Shown: positions 27,703 to 35,027 of the stretch, in pieces | Numbering within the stretch: the stretch's first letter is position 1 | Layout: every line of letters begins with the position of its first letter | NCBI RefSeq assembly: GCF_022012475.1 | Contig: NZ_JAKLWS010000020.1 | Location: 17,057 to 81,056, forward strand | Origin: Rhodohalobacter sulfatireducens | GTDB lineage: Bacteria > Bacteroidota > Rhodothermia > Balneolales > Balneolaceae | DNA: 64,000 nt | Direction: 5' to 3' | The notes under the pieces: generated by a model | Told to the model about the DNA's origin: nothing | What the model saw: the letters and a program-made list of their open reading frames with translations, nothing else | The model's database searches: none | Position numbers and translations under genes: made by a program

Positions 27703-29187
27703 TTAAACCCAAGAATAATTTTTAAGATTAAGATCATCAATTTCATTGATCTTTTTTAAGCCCAACAACTCATTAAAGTCATTGCGATCCCGACCAATGT
27801 CTGGATAAGAGATCCTCTTGGTTGAGTCATCAATTTCACTTTGGAATTGCTTCGCTCCGCTGGCAAAAACCGTTCTTTCGTTTAACACCATCGCCGCACC
27901 TAAGGCCGAAGCATCCGATAGCTTTGAGGTATAAATCTGTTTATCCGGAAAAAATGTGGCTAAAAGTGAGAGATACAGATCATTCTGGCTAAAGCCTCCT
28001 GTAACGATCACTTTTTCCGTATTCATCGATCCCTGAGCGAGCTCAATCGATTTCACCTGTAATGAAACCAAATCCAACATCAATTGGTGATAGGCTTCTT
28101 TTGCTGACGAAAAATTACTCACCTGCCAATACCCGGATTGTTTCTGAGGATAGGGTCCCGAATTGTATGACTTTTCAATTAACAATTTTTGTTCCTGCCT
28201 TTGGTTGTCTATCAAATCTTTCAATAATTCTAAATCCGGGTTCATCCAGGATCTGTTTACATCTACAGAAAAATGGTTGATAATTTTCTTCTTCTGATGA
28301 GAATACTCAGCTCCCAAAAAAAGTCGCGAGGCTTTCACTTGGTTTCCATAAATATCCAAGTAGCAGAGGCAATCTTTTTCTAACTCCTCGTATGTCAACG
28401 CTTCTTTATTGAACGGATTTAGGGTGATACTCCATGTACCCGTTGATATCAACATAAATGGCTCGTTTAATCCAATGAGATATGGAGCCAAAGCTGCTGA
28501 ACTATCGTGAATTCCCGGACCAATACTGATGCCATTGTCCTCAACAACTTTTGTAACGGACTGAGGATTAGGAAGTAAATGTTGAAACTCTTCCTTTCTA
28601 ACCCAGGGGTGATAATGCATCTCCTCAAAATCCCATAAACCGGTATGACAACCAATGCTGGTCAGTTCTGAAGTTTTCTTTCTTGTAAATAGAAAACCCA
28701 GGTAATTTGGCAAGTGAAGTGATGTCTCGATTTCCTCAAAAAGCTCCGGCTTCTGATGCTTCAACCAATAGATCTGTAACCCGGAATTTAGCATCCCCAT
28801 TGGTGGAGAAGCCGTTTGAATCGAAAATTTCTCTCTGCCACCGACGGTTCTATAAAACTGATTTAACAGTTCCTCCGGAAATTCCTTTAGATAATTATAA
28901 AGCGGAGTTACTGCCTCACCATTCTGATTGATATGAACAAAACTGGCACCATACGCGGAAAAATTTAGAGTCTTGACCCGGTAGTTTTCCTGGGCTTTAT
29001 GGAATTCAGATTTGATCCATAATTCCAGCTGACGGAGATCTTCACATGTATCACCATCATCATCTTCAATCTCTTCTAATTGCGTTTGAGTTTTCTCAAT
29101 AACAGCGTAATTCTCATCGAACAGAAAGAACTTCTTATTGCTCTTGCCAATATCGAAAATAGCTGTTACTGGTTTTTGTAATGGCAT
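27703..29187 (-). CDS. rhaB: FGGY-family carbohydrate kinase, probable L-rhamnulokinase
   Basis: The 494-residue protein has the FGGY kinase two-domain fold. The N-terminal phosphate loop is FDIGKSNKKFFLFD, the central region has LTSIGCHTGLWDF, and the second phosphate loop is LISTGTWSI. The C-terminal adenosine motif is VTGGFSQNDLYLSLLA, followed by ASALGAAM. The family phosphorylates ketoses and polyols. The neighbours (rhamnose isomerase upstream, aldolase RhaEW further up, LutABC downstream) make L-rhamnulose the likely substrate. L-fuculose is a possible alternative because a GH29 fucosidase lies at 50815. The specificity is inferred from context. Confidence 0.82.
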   Translation of the reverse strand: MPLQKPVTAIFDIGKSNKKFFLFDENYAVIEKTQTQLEEIEDDDGDTCEDLRQLELWIKSEFHKAQENYRVKTLNFSAYGASFVHINQNGEAVTPLYNYLKEFPEELLNQFYRTVGGREKFSIQTASPPMGMLNSGLQIYWLKHQKPELFEEIETSLHLPNYLGFLFTRKKTSELTSIGCHTGLWDFEEMHYHPWVRKEEFQHLLPNPQSVTKVVEDNGISIGPGIHDSSAALAPYLIGLNEPFMLISTGTWSITLNPFNKEALTYEELEKDCLCYLDIYGNQVKASRLFLGAEYSHQKKKIINHFSVDVNRSWMNPDLELLKDLIDNQRQEQKLLIEKSYNSGPYPQKQSGYWQVSNFSSAKEAYHQLMLDLVSLQVKSIELAQGSMNTEKVIVTGGFSQNDLYLSLLATFFPDKQIYTSKLSDASALGAAMVLNERTVFASGAKQFQSEIDDSTKRISYPDIGRDRNDFNELLGLKKINEIDDLNLKNYSWV

Positions 29188-29220
29188 GGTCTAATTTTTT
29201 AAATCTCCAATCTTTACTCG

Positions 29221-29420
29221 TTCCGAAGCTCCGGCTTCGGAATGCCAGTGGGAAGCTCCAGCTTCCACTGATCTTAGACATAAATCTTTATTATGAGTTT
29301 AAAGAATAGAAGCATGATCTTCTGAATGTCCGATCCGAAGGAGGACCTTCGGATCGAGTATAAACAGTCGCTTCAATAGAAAAACACTAACAAACCCCTA
29401 AATCTCCTCTCAGGAGGGGA
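29221..29420. repeat. Hairpin repeats between the isomerase and kinase genes
   Basis: This gap has no gene. It contains TTCCGAAG/CTTCGGAA (29221-29242, 6-base loop), AGTGGGAAGCT/AGCTTCCACT (29247-29269), and CGATCCGAAGG/CCTTCGGATCG (29331-29356, exact 11 bp, 4-base loop). A shorter CTCCT/AGGAG hairpin lies near 29404-29417. The third is the same hairpin as at 26709 in the lutA-lutB gap with one more base pair at each end. They may stabilise or separate segments of the operon transcript. Confidence 0.7.
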
Positions 29421-29430
29421 CTTCTTACTC

Positions 29431-30714
29431 TCAAAGCCCCGTCGCAATTGTGTCCGACCCCCGTTCGTTAATTAACTCGCTGCGAACATTCAAATCCCTG
29501 AATAACCCAATCGGATTAGCTGCAGCACCGGATCGAATTCTAGCCTCACGAAGCAGTGGACGAATATCCGTTTGAAAAGCTTCCTGCAAACATTCCTGTG
29601 CGCCTACGGGATCATTGCTTTGCCTGGCTTCAGACAGTTTTTGCCGATCTATCAACAAAGCTTGTGCATATGATTTTTTAATTGCTTCCACAGACTGCAA
29701 AAGATCTTCCAATGGATCTTTCACATTGTGACTCGCATCAATCATCCATGAAATATTCTGCTCCAGGTCGTCTTTTCCGCTTGTCCCTTCAACCAGTTCA
29801 TTAAAAATTAAAAACAGTTGATAAGGTTTGATGGAACCGGTTGTCAGATCATCGTCACCATACTTTGAATCATTAAAATGAAAACCGCCTAACTTCCCTT
29901 CCATCAGTAAAATCGATACAATCTGTTCGATATTGGTGTTCGGCAGATGGTGACCTAAATCAACTAATGTTTTAGCTTTTACCCCAAGCTTGTTTGCCAG
30001 TAATAATGAGGTTCCCCAATCGGGAATCACCATGGAATAGAAATTTGGTTCGTAGGGCTTGTACTCAATCAAGACTTTCCAGTCATCTGGAAGAGCATTG
30101 CAAATCTCTTCGAGGGATTGATAAGTTCGTTCAAGAGCTTTTCTAAAATTTTGCTGACCCGGAAACACAGAACCATCTGCAAGCCAAACTGTCAATGCTT
30201 TTGATCCAAGGGCTTCTCCATACTTGATCACTTCAATATTATGATCAATCGCCTGCTTTCTGACCTTTGCATCCGTGTGAGAAAGAGAACCAAATTTGTA
30301 GGAGTATTCCTGGTTTGGCTGATCTTGAAATGTGTTGGAATTCACGGCATCAAAAGTAATATTCAAATCTTCAGCCAGCTTATTTATCGCCGCTGCATCT
30401 CCGGGGGTATCCCAGGGAATATGAAGTGAAATCGCTCCGCTGGATCTATTCAGAGCATGTATCAAACCCACATCCTCAATCTTTTCCTCAAGATTCCCCG
30501 GTTCTCCACCAATGGGAAATCGTCCGAATCGGGTCCCCCCTGCTCCCAACGCCCAGCTCGGAATGGACACTTCGAACGATGCGATTTGGTTGACCAGTAC
30601 TTCGACGTCGATATTTTGAGATGTCAACTGGTCAGCCAGAAATGAAAATGACTCATTGTGCTCTTTAGACTGCTTCTGATTGTGATCGAGGATTTGTTCT
30701 TTCGTTATTCTCAT
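29431..30714 (-). CDS. rhaI: L-rhamnose isomerase, RhaI type
   Basis: The 427-residue protein is a xylose-isomerase-like TIM barrel of the Pseudomonas-type rhamnose isomerase family. Metal ligands are visible in IEYKPYEP (Glu), LVDLGHHLP (Asp, His) and GGFHFNDSKYGDDD (His, Asp, Asp). The N-terminal WALGAGGTRFGRFP and the C-terminal RSGAAANPIGLFR are typical of this group. It converts L-rhamnose to L-rhamnulose in the cytoplasm. It is distinct from the RhaA fold variant of enteric bacteria. A 98-base inverted-repeat element lies just upstream of its start. Confidence 0.92.
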   Translation of the reverse strand: MRITKEQILDHNQKQSKEHNESFSFLADQLTSQNIDVEVLVNQIASFEVSIPSWALGAGGTRFGRFPIGGEPGNLEEKIEDVGLIHALNRSSGAISLHIPWDTPGDAAAINKLAEDLNITFDAVNSNTFQDQPNQEYSYKFGSLSHTDAKVRKQAIDHNIEVIKYGEALGSKALTVWLADGSVFPGQQNFRKALERTYQSLEEICNALPDDWKVLIEYKPYEPNFYSMVIPDWGTSLLLANKLGVKAKTLVDLGHHLPNTNIEQIVSILLMEGKLGGFHFNDSKYGDDDLTTGSIKPYQLFLIFNELVEGTSGKDDLEQNISWMIDASHNVKDPLEDLLQSVEAIKKSYAQALLIDRQKLSEARQSNDPVGAQECLQEAFQTDIRPLLREARIRSGAAANPIGLFRDLNVRSELINERGSDTIATGL

Positions 30715-30731
30715 GTGATTAATCCTTTCTT

Positions 30732-30829
30732 AGACATGGTATTTTTAGTGCTAGCACAATAGTTAGTTTTGATTATTTCATTCTGATCAATCAAATAATG
30801 CATTGTCAACAATGAAAAATACCATGTCT
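30732..30829. repeat. 98-bp element with perfect 15-bp terminal inverted repeats
   Basis: AGACATGGTATTTTT (30732-30746) and AAAAATACCATGTCT (30815-30829) are exact reverse complements separated by 68 bases. Inside are two more exact palindromic sites: GTGCTAGCAC (30749-30758) and CATTGT-CA-ACAATG (30801-30814). The element fills the gap between the small membrane protein gene and rhaI and therefore must overlap the rhaI promoter or leader. It could be a small MITE-like element or a set of operators; no clear target-site duplication is visible. Confidence 0.7.
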
Positions 30830-30848
30830 TAAAGTATGTCTTTCTTTA

Positions 30849-31022
30849 TTAAAGCTCCTGTTCCTTAATCCAAAATGGTGCTGTGGCGAACCACAAAATC
30901 ATTCCGATCAGCATAAGTTGCTTGTGAGAATCCAATGAAATATCCTGAATAAATACAAGAACTGATGGAATGATTGTAAGCCCCAACCCGATAACTGATA
31001 AAATGATTAATAGAATTTTCAT
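30849..31022 (-). CDS. 57-residue membrane protein in the rhamnose operon
   Basis: An ATG at 31022 opens a 58-codon frame ending at 30849. The product starts MKILLIILSVIGLGLTIIPS and has two predicted membrane helices (about 3-25 and 36-52), joined by a short polar loop DISLDSHKQ, and ends KEQEL. It sits between rhaEW and rhaI on the same strand, with normal codon use. A two-helix product this short in a sugar operon could be a transporter accessory subunit or simply a conserved small membrane protein. No function can be assigned. It is short enough to be missed by length cut-offs. Confidence 0.7.
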   Translation of the reverse strand: MKILLIILSVIGLGLTIIPSVLVFIQDISLDSHKQLMLIGMILWFATAPFWIKEQEL

Positions 31023-31045
31023 GATCATAAATTTATTAGTTCAAA

Positions 31046-31157
31046 CAACCTGACACCCCGAAACGTCGGGGCTGTCAGCGTTGCGAATATATTGCTTAGA
31101 ACCCGAACTCTGCGAGGATCACGAAACGCTTCGCAGTGAACTCTCGCAGGTTCTTAA
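31046..31157. repeat. Intergenic repeat, copy A
   Basis: This stretch of about 112 bases aligns along its length with 33404-33510. It consists of two hairpins: CTGACACCCCGA/TCGGGG-TGTCAG (one bulge), then a longer one with CTGCGAG and CTCGCAG arms bounded by GAAC and GTTC. It fills almost the whole gap between rhaEW and the small membrane protein gene. The second hairpin shares the phrase AAGAACCTGC-AGAGT with the hairpin at 26833, in the opposite orientation. Confidence 0.75.
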
Positions 31158-31162
31158 TTCAT

Positions 31163-33361
31163 TTACCTCAAAAAGGCCTCTTTCAAACCCCCATCCACGG
31201 GTATGATATGCCCGGAAGTATTTTCGAGTTTAGTACTTAGCAACTGAAAAATCGCTTCTGTTTGTTGCTCAAGCGTAATCGGTTTTTTCGTTAAGGTGCG
31301 GCTCGCATAAAATTCAGCCAGTTTATCCCGGAGTGATTCTGTGCTTTCTTCATCACTAAACTCAATTCCATACTTAGTGAGAGATGCTTTCACCCTGTCA
31401 CGCGGAAACATGCTGCTTCCCTCAACGACGGTCGCAGGAGCCACACCATTCACACGGATATTCGGTGCCAGCGAAATTGCCAATTCACGAACCAGGTGAT
31501 TTGCCGCCGATTTACTTGTATCGTATGCAAAACTTCCGGCTTTTGGAACAACCGCATTGGCACTGGTAGTGATCACCATGCTTCCTTTCAGGTTCTGTGC
31601 TTTCCAAATTTTGGATGCCTCATCCGCCACGATAAAATTACCTTTTACATTCACGGAAAAACTTTTATCCCAGGCTGAATCGCTCACATTTCCGGCTTGA
31701 TCGGGTGTCGGGTAGAGTCCTGCTGTGACTGCAATATTGTCCAGACCACCGTACGCAATCACGATCTCATGCATTGCTTCCTGAACCGACTTACGATCTG
31801 TTATATCACATTCTAAGCCAATGATATCACCCGAACCACTGATGCCCGATCCGGCCACACCGATTCCCATTCCGATATCATCTAAAACCTCTTTGGCTGT
31901 TCCGTTAGCTGCATCTTCTTTGAGATCTAATGCAATAACAGTTGCCCCTTCATCGATAAGTTTCGGAACTAAATCTTTACCAATTCCACTTCCGGCACCA
32001 ATCACAGCAATAATTTGTCGTGAGAGTTCAGCTTCGGGTGGCATTCGTTGGAGCTTGGCTTCTTCGAGTGCCCAGTATTCAATATCATAGGCTTCCTGTT
32101 TTGAAATAGCTGTGTATTTCGCAACAGATTCCGCTCCTCTCATCACACCAATGGCGGCTGTATAAAACTCGGCCGTTACGCGCGATTCACTTTTGTTTTT
32201 GCCCCAAGTGACCATTCCCAGTCCCGGGATCAGAATCACGGTTGGGTTGGGATCACGCATATCCGGCGAATCCTCATCACTGTGATTGTTGTAATAATCC
32301 GCATAATCCTCGCGGTATTTTTCCAGGCCGGATGTGATCTCAGATTTCAAATCTTCCAATGAATCTTCCTGCGGATTCCACTCTACATACAACGGTTTGA
32401 TTTTTGTTCTGAGGAAGTGATCCGGACAGGATGTACCCAATTCAGCCAAATTCGGTGCGTCTTTTGAGTTGATAAATTGCAGTGTTAAATCATCATCCTG
32501 AATGGTTCCGATGAATTGATTTTGCTGACTCACCTGACCCCTCAAAAATGGAAGAACTTCAGCTAAAACTGCCCTCCGCTCATCTTTTTTGAGTGATTGA
32601 TATTTCTCCCCGCCATAAGACTCTTCTCCTTTTTCATGGTTGGAAAGATAATCAGCTGCTTGATTGATCAGCTCGAGACTTAATTCGTAGCACTCTTTAT
32701 CATCATTCGCCCAGTTGATGAGTCCATGACCTCCCAAAACAATTCCTTTGATTCCGGGATTATTCTCAATTGTTTCCTGGAGTTTGAGTCCCAATTCAAA
32801 ACCGGGCCGCATCCAATCAACCCAAACGACATCATCGCCATAAATCTCTTTTGTCAACTGCGGACCCTTATTCGCTGTTGCAATTGCAATGACCGGCACA
32901 GGATGCGTATGATCCACAAATTTATAAGGAATGAAACTATGGAGCGGCGTATCAATTGATGGTGCACGGGGATTCAAGTTGAAGGTACAGTGCGGGTACA
33001 TCTCCGTCATGGAATCCTCAGCCGGAGTTTTCAATCCCGTATTTTCTTTGGACTGATAGATATCCTGAAGATTCAGTAACCTTTGTTGATATAAAGAGGC
33101 GAAGTTTGGCTTCTTGGCTGTACGAAGATCTCCACCGGAACCTTTCACCCAAACTACTTCCACTTCCTCATCCGTCAGAGGATCCGTTTCTTTCAATTTG
33201 CTTGATGTATTTCCACCTCCCGTATTGTTTATGTACGCATCGCTGCCCAATAAATTGGAGCGATACACTAGCCTTTCAAGAAGATCCATATCACTGGCTA
33301 TCTCATCATCCCACTTGCTTTCGACCGTTCTGAAATAAATTTCCGTTGTGCTTCTACTCAT
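31163..33361 (-). CDS. rhaEW: Bifunctional L-rhamnulose-1-phosphate aldolase / L-lactaldehyde dehydrogenase
   Basis: ATG 33361 is chosen over an in-frame TTG 45 bases upstream, which lies inside an intergenic repeat; the product has 732 residues. The N-terminal half (about 20-400) is a class II aldolase with NTGGGNTSSK, VWVKGSGGDL, and zinc-site histidines in HTHPVPVIA and GGHGLINW. The C-terminal half (about 450-730) is an SDR dehydrogenase with GAGSGIGKDL and the active site YDTSKSA. This fusion is the RhaEW enzyme known from other phyla: it splits rhamnulose-1-phosphate into DHAP and L-lactaldehyde and oxidises the latter to L-lactate. LutABC in the same strand run then takes lactate to pyruvate. 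Confidence 0.93.
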   Translation of the reverse strand: MSRSTTEIYFRTVESKWDDEIASDMDLLERLVYRSNLLGSDAYINNTGGGNTSSKLKETDPLTDEEVEVVWVKGSGGDLRTAKKPNFASLYQQRLLNLQDIYQSKENTGLKTPAEDSMTEMYPHCTFNLNPRAPSIDTPLHSFIPYKFVDHTHPVPVIAIATANKGPQLTKEIYGDDVVWVDWMRPGFELGLKLQETIENNPGIKGIVLGGHGLINWANDDKECYELSLELINQAADYLSNHEKGEESYGGEKYQSLKKDERRAVLAEVLPFLRGQVSQQNQFIGTIQDDDLTLQFINSKDAPNLAELGTSCPDHFLRTKIKPLYVEWNPQEDSLEDLKSEITSGLEKYREDYADYYNNHSDEDSPDMRDPNPTVILIPGLGMVTWGKNKSESRVTAEFYTAAIGVMRGAESVAKYTAISKQEAYDIEYWALEEAKLQRMPPEAELSRQIIAVIGAGSGIGKDLVPKLIDEGATVIALDLKEDAANGTAKEVLDDIGMGIGVAGSGISGSGDIIGLECDITDRKSVQEAMHEIVIAYGGLDNIAVTAGLYPTPDQAGNVSDSAWDKSFSVNVKGNFIVADEASKIWKAQNLKGSMVITTSANAVVPKAGSFAYDTSKSAANHLVRELAISLAPNIRVNGVAPATVVEGSSMFPRDRVKASLTKYGIEFSDEESTESLRDKLAEFYASRTLTKKPITLEQQTEAIFQLLSTKLENTSGHIIPVDGGLKEAFLR

Positions 33362-33403
33362 TTCTTTTGATTTCTTTCTTTGATGATTAAAATTCAATTT
33401 AAG

Positions 33404-33510
33404 CAACCTGACACCCCGAAGTGTCGGGGTTCTCAGAGTTGCAATTAACCTTGCCCCGAACTCTGCGAGGATTCCAAAACGCTTCGCTGGAAACTCTCGC
33501 AGGTTCTAAT
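33404..33510. repeat. Intergenic repeat, copy B
   Basis: This is the second copy of the repeat at 31046-31157, in the same orientation, so the two copies bracket rhaEW. Shared blocks include CAACCTGACACCCCGAA, CGAACTCTGCGAGGAT, ACGCTTCGC and AACTCTCGCAGGTTCT. Both stem-loops are kept, although loop and bulge bases differ. Conservation of structure with drift in loops suggests the folded form matters or that the copies are of moderate age. Confidence 0.75.
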
Positions 33511-33524
33511 TTTAGTCATCGGAT

Positions 33525-33575
33525 GAGTGTATTTGCTGAAATCAACAAATTAATTGGTATCACTCATCCGTTGAC
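33525..33575. terminator. Long stem-loop after the permease gene
   Basis: GTCATCGGATGAGTG (33525-33539) pairs with CACTCATCCGTTGAC (33561-33575) with one mismatch. An inner TTTG/CAAA-type pairing lies in the loop. Six T follow on the plus strand, and AAAA-rich sequence precedes it on the minus strand. It lies 12 bases beyond the stop of the minus-strand permease. Because neither flanking gene is on the plus strand, it is more likely an mRNA 3' structure or attenuator between permease and rhaEW than a classical terminator. Confidence 0.5.
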
Positions 33576-33586
33576 TTTTTTAATTC

Positions 33587-34990
33587 TCATACTGTTTTTA
33601 AAACCTCAGTTTTACTAATTCGATTTTGATAATATTTGCTCAATCCGAAGTACAGCAGAATGGCGATAAACCAGCCCGGAAGTCCCAGGAAGAAGATCTC
33701 AACTCCCATATAAAAGTTAATAAAGAGACATAAGAGAAGAGTCACAAACCAGGTTAAACCGGCCGACCAATTAAAATCGAGACTGGCCAACTCTGCAATA
33801 TTGCTCTTCATTCCAATCTTTGGAAAGACCATCACATCCAGGAAAATTACGGCGCCCATTGGCATTAATACCAACCCGTACAGTGCTACAAAATCCAGCA
33901 GCAACATCACCAGGGCGGGGAAGCATGCTGCAATGGATGTAACCAATCCGGTAAACAATGTGACTTTCCATCGTTTCCAATTTGGGGTAATTGACTGAAA
34001 AGCCAGCCCAGCCCTATAAATTGTTGGATTCGCCGTGGTCCAGCCGGCAATCACTACACAAATGGCGCCGGCAACTCCTGCACTGTTGTATGCAATAATT
34101 CCGGGGGCAATAGCTCCGGCAGCGGCTGCCGTCAAAATTCCCGATGCCATCCATGCGATAAAGTGCCCAAAAAACATACCCGTTCCCGAAGAAAAACCCA
34201 TTTTCCAATTTTTCGCATAGCGCAAAATCGACATATCCGACATTCCAATGTGCATTGCCATATTCGCAAACCAGGCAAAGAACATCACGTGCCAGAATGT
34301 AAATTTACTCTGGCCTTCTGCCGGAACTCCGGTCCAAATTCGTTCCTGGGCAACCGGCCAGAAATCAGAAAGAGAATTCACACCCAATTGTGGCAGAACA
34401 GCGAGTCCGGCTGCGATAAAAACAAGAATCATCCATGGAAAAGCGATATTGGCGAACCGGGCCACAAAATCGTATCCAAGAATAGCCACAACTGTAATCA
34501 CCAAACCCACCAGGAAAACAGTTACCACCCACCCGACGCTTGTTGGCAGCCAATCTCCCAACTCCGGCATTGGAATACCAAACGGAAGTCCAACGGCTGT
34601 TGCTGAAACTGCGATCATCGATCCCGCCAGAAAACAAAACATGAGGGCATTCACAATATTATAGAGCGTCGATAATTTTGGGCCGCATATTTTTTTGAGT
34701 TGTTCGTATAAGGTTAGTTTTGTCTTAACTGCCACAGGAGCACATAAAAAGGCCCAGCTCAAAACGGCCAACACATTTCCGGCAATTAAGCCCCAGATCA
34801 AATCAACAGCGGCAACACCATGAGCTACAAACAGAGGTCCGATTACAAACTCTGTACCCGCGGTATGCTCCCCGGCGTACATTCCCAAAAACCCTTTCCA
34901 GCCTTTGAGTTTTTTTTCGGGAACCGGTTCTTGTTCATACTCGTCTATGGTATCTAAACGTGCATCTAATTTTTTAAAAAAATTACTCAT
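33587..34990 (-). CDS. NCS1-type permease (purine-cytosine permease-like), candidate rhamnose transporter
   Basis: The 467-residue protein has about 12 membrane helices. The N-terminal stretch WKGFLGMYAGEHTAGTEFVIGP and the AGNVLAVLSWAFLCAP helix resemble the cytosine/purine permease (NCS1) family, which uses a LeuT-like fold and Na+ or H+ gradients. It is the only transporter inside the rhamnose run, placed between GH78 and rhaEW, with no RhaT, ABC or MFS sugar carrier nearby. Import of L-rhamnose or a rhamnosyl oligosaccharide is therefore proposed. The family's known substrates are nucleobases, hydantoins and vitamins, so sugar use would be a departure. Confidence 0.8.
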   Translation of the reverse strand: MSNFFKKLDARLDTIDEYEQEPVPEKKLKGWKGFLGMYAGEHTAGTEFVIGPLFVAHGVAAVDLIWGLIAGNVLAVLSWAFLCAPVAVKTKLTLYEQLKKICGPKLSTLYNIVNALMFCFLAGSMIAVSATAVGLPFGIPMPELGDWLPTSVGWVVTVFLVGLVITVVAILGYDFVARFANIAFPWMILVFIAAGLAVLPQLGVNSLSDFWPVAQERIWTGVPAEGQSKFTFWHVMFFAWFANMAMHIGMSDMSILRYAKNWKMGFSSGTGMFFGHFIAWMASGILTAAAAGAIAPGIIAYNSAGVAGAICVVIAGWTTANPTIYRAGLAFQSITPNWKRWKVTLFTGLVTSIAACFPALVMLLLDFVALYGLVLMPMGAVIFLDVMVFPKIGMKSNIAELASLDFNWSAGLTWFVTLLLCLFINFYMGVEIFFLGLPGWFIAILLYFGLSKYYQNRISKTEVLKTV

Positions 34991-35027
34991 CGATCCCTAT
35001 TAAGAGTTATCAACCACTTTTCTTTGT

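Noticed and set aside
30732..30829. Calling the 98-bp inverted-repeat element an insertion-sequence remnant.
   Set aside because: No transposase fragment and no clear target duplication; only its repeat structure is reported.
31821..32090. 89-residue plus-strand frame inside rhaEW, rich in Ser, Pro, Ala and Ile.
   Set aside because: Antisense shadow of the dehydrogenase half, whose motifs are intact in the minus frame.
34163..34664. Two plus-strand frames of 147 and 138 residues inside the NCS1 permease.
   Set aside because: They are complementary shadows of membrane-helix codons; the permease frame is longer and has coherent helices.
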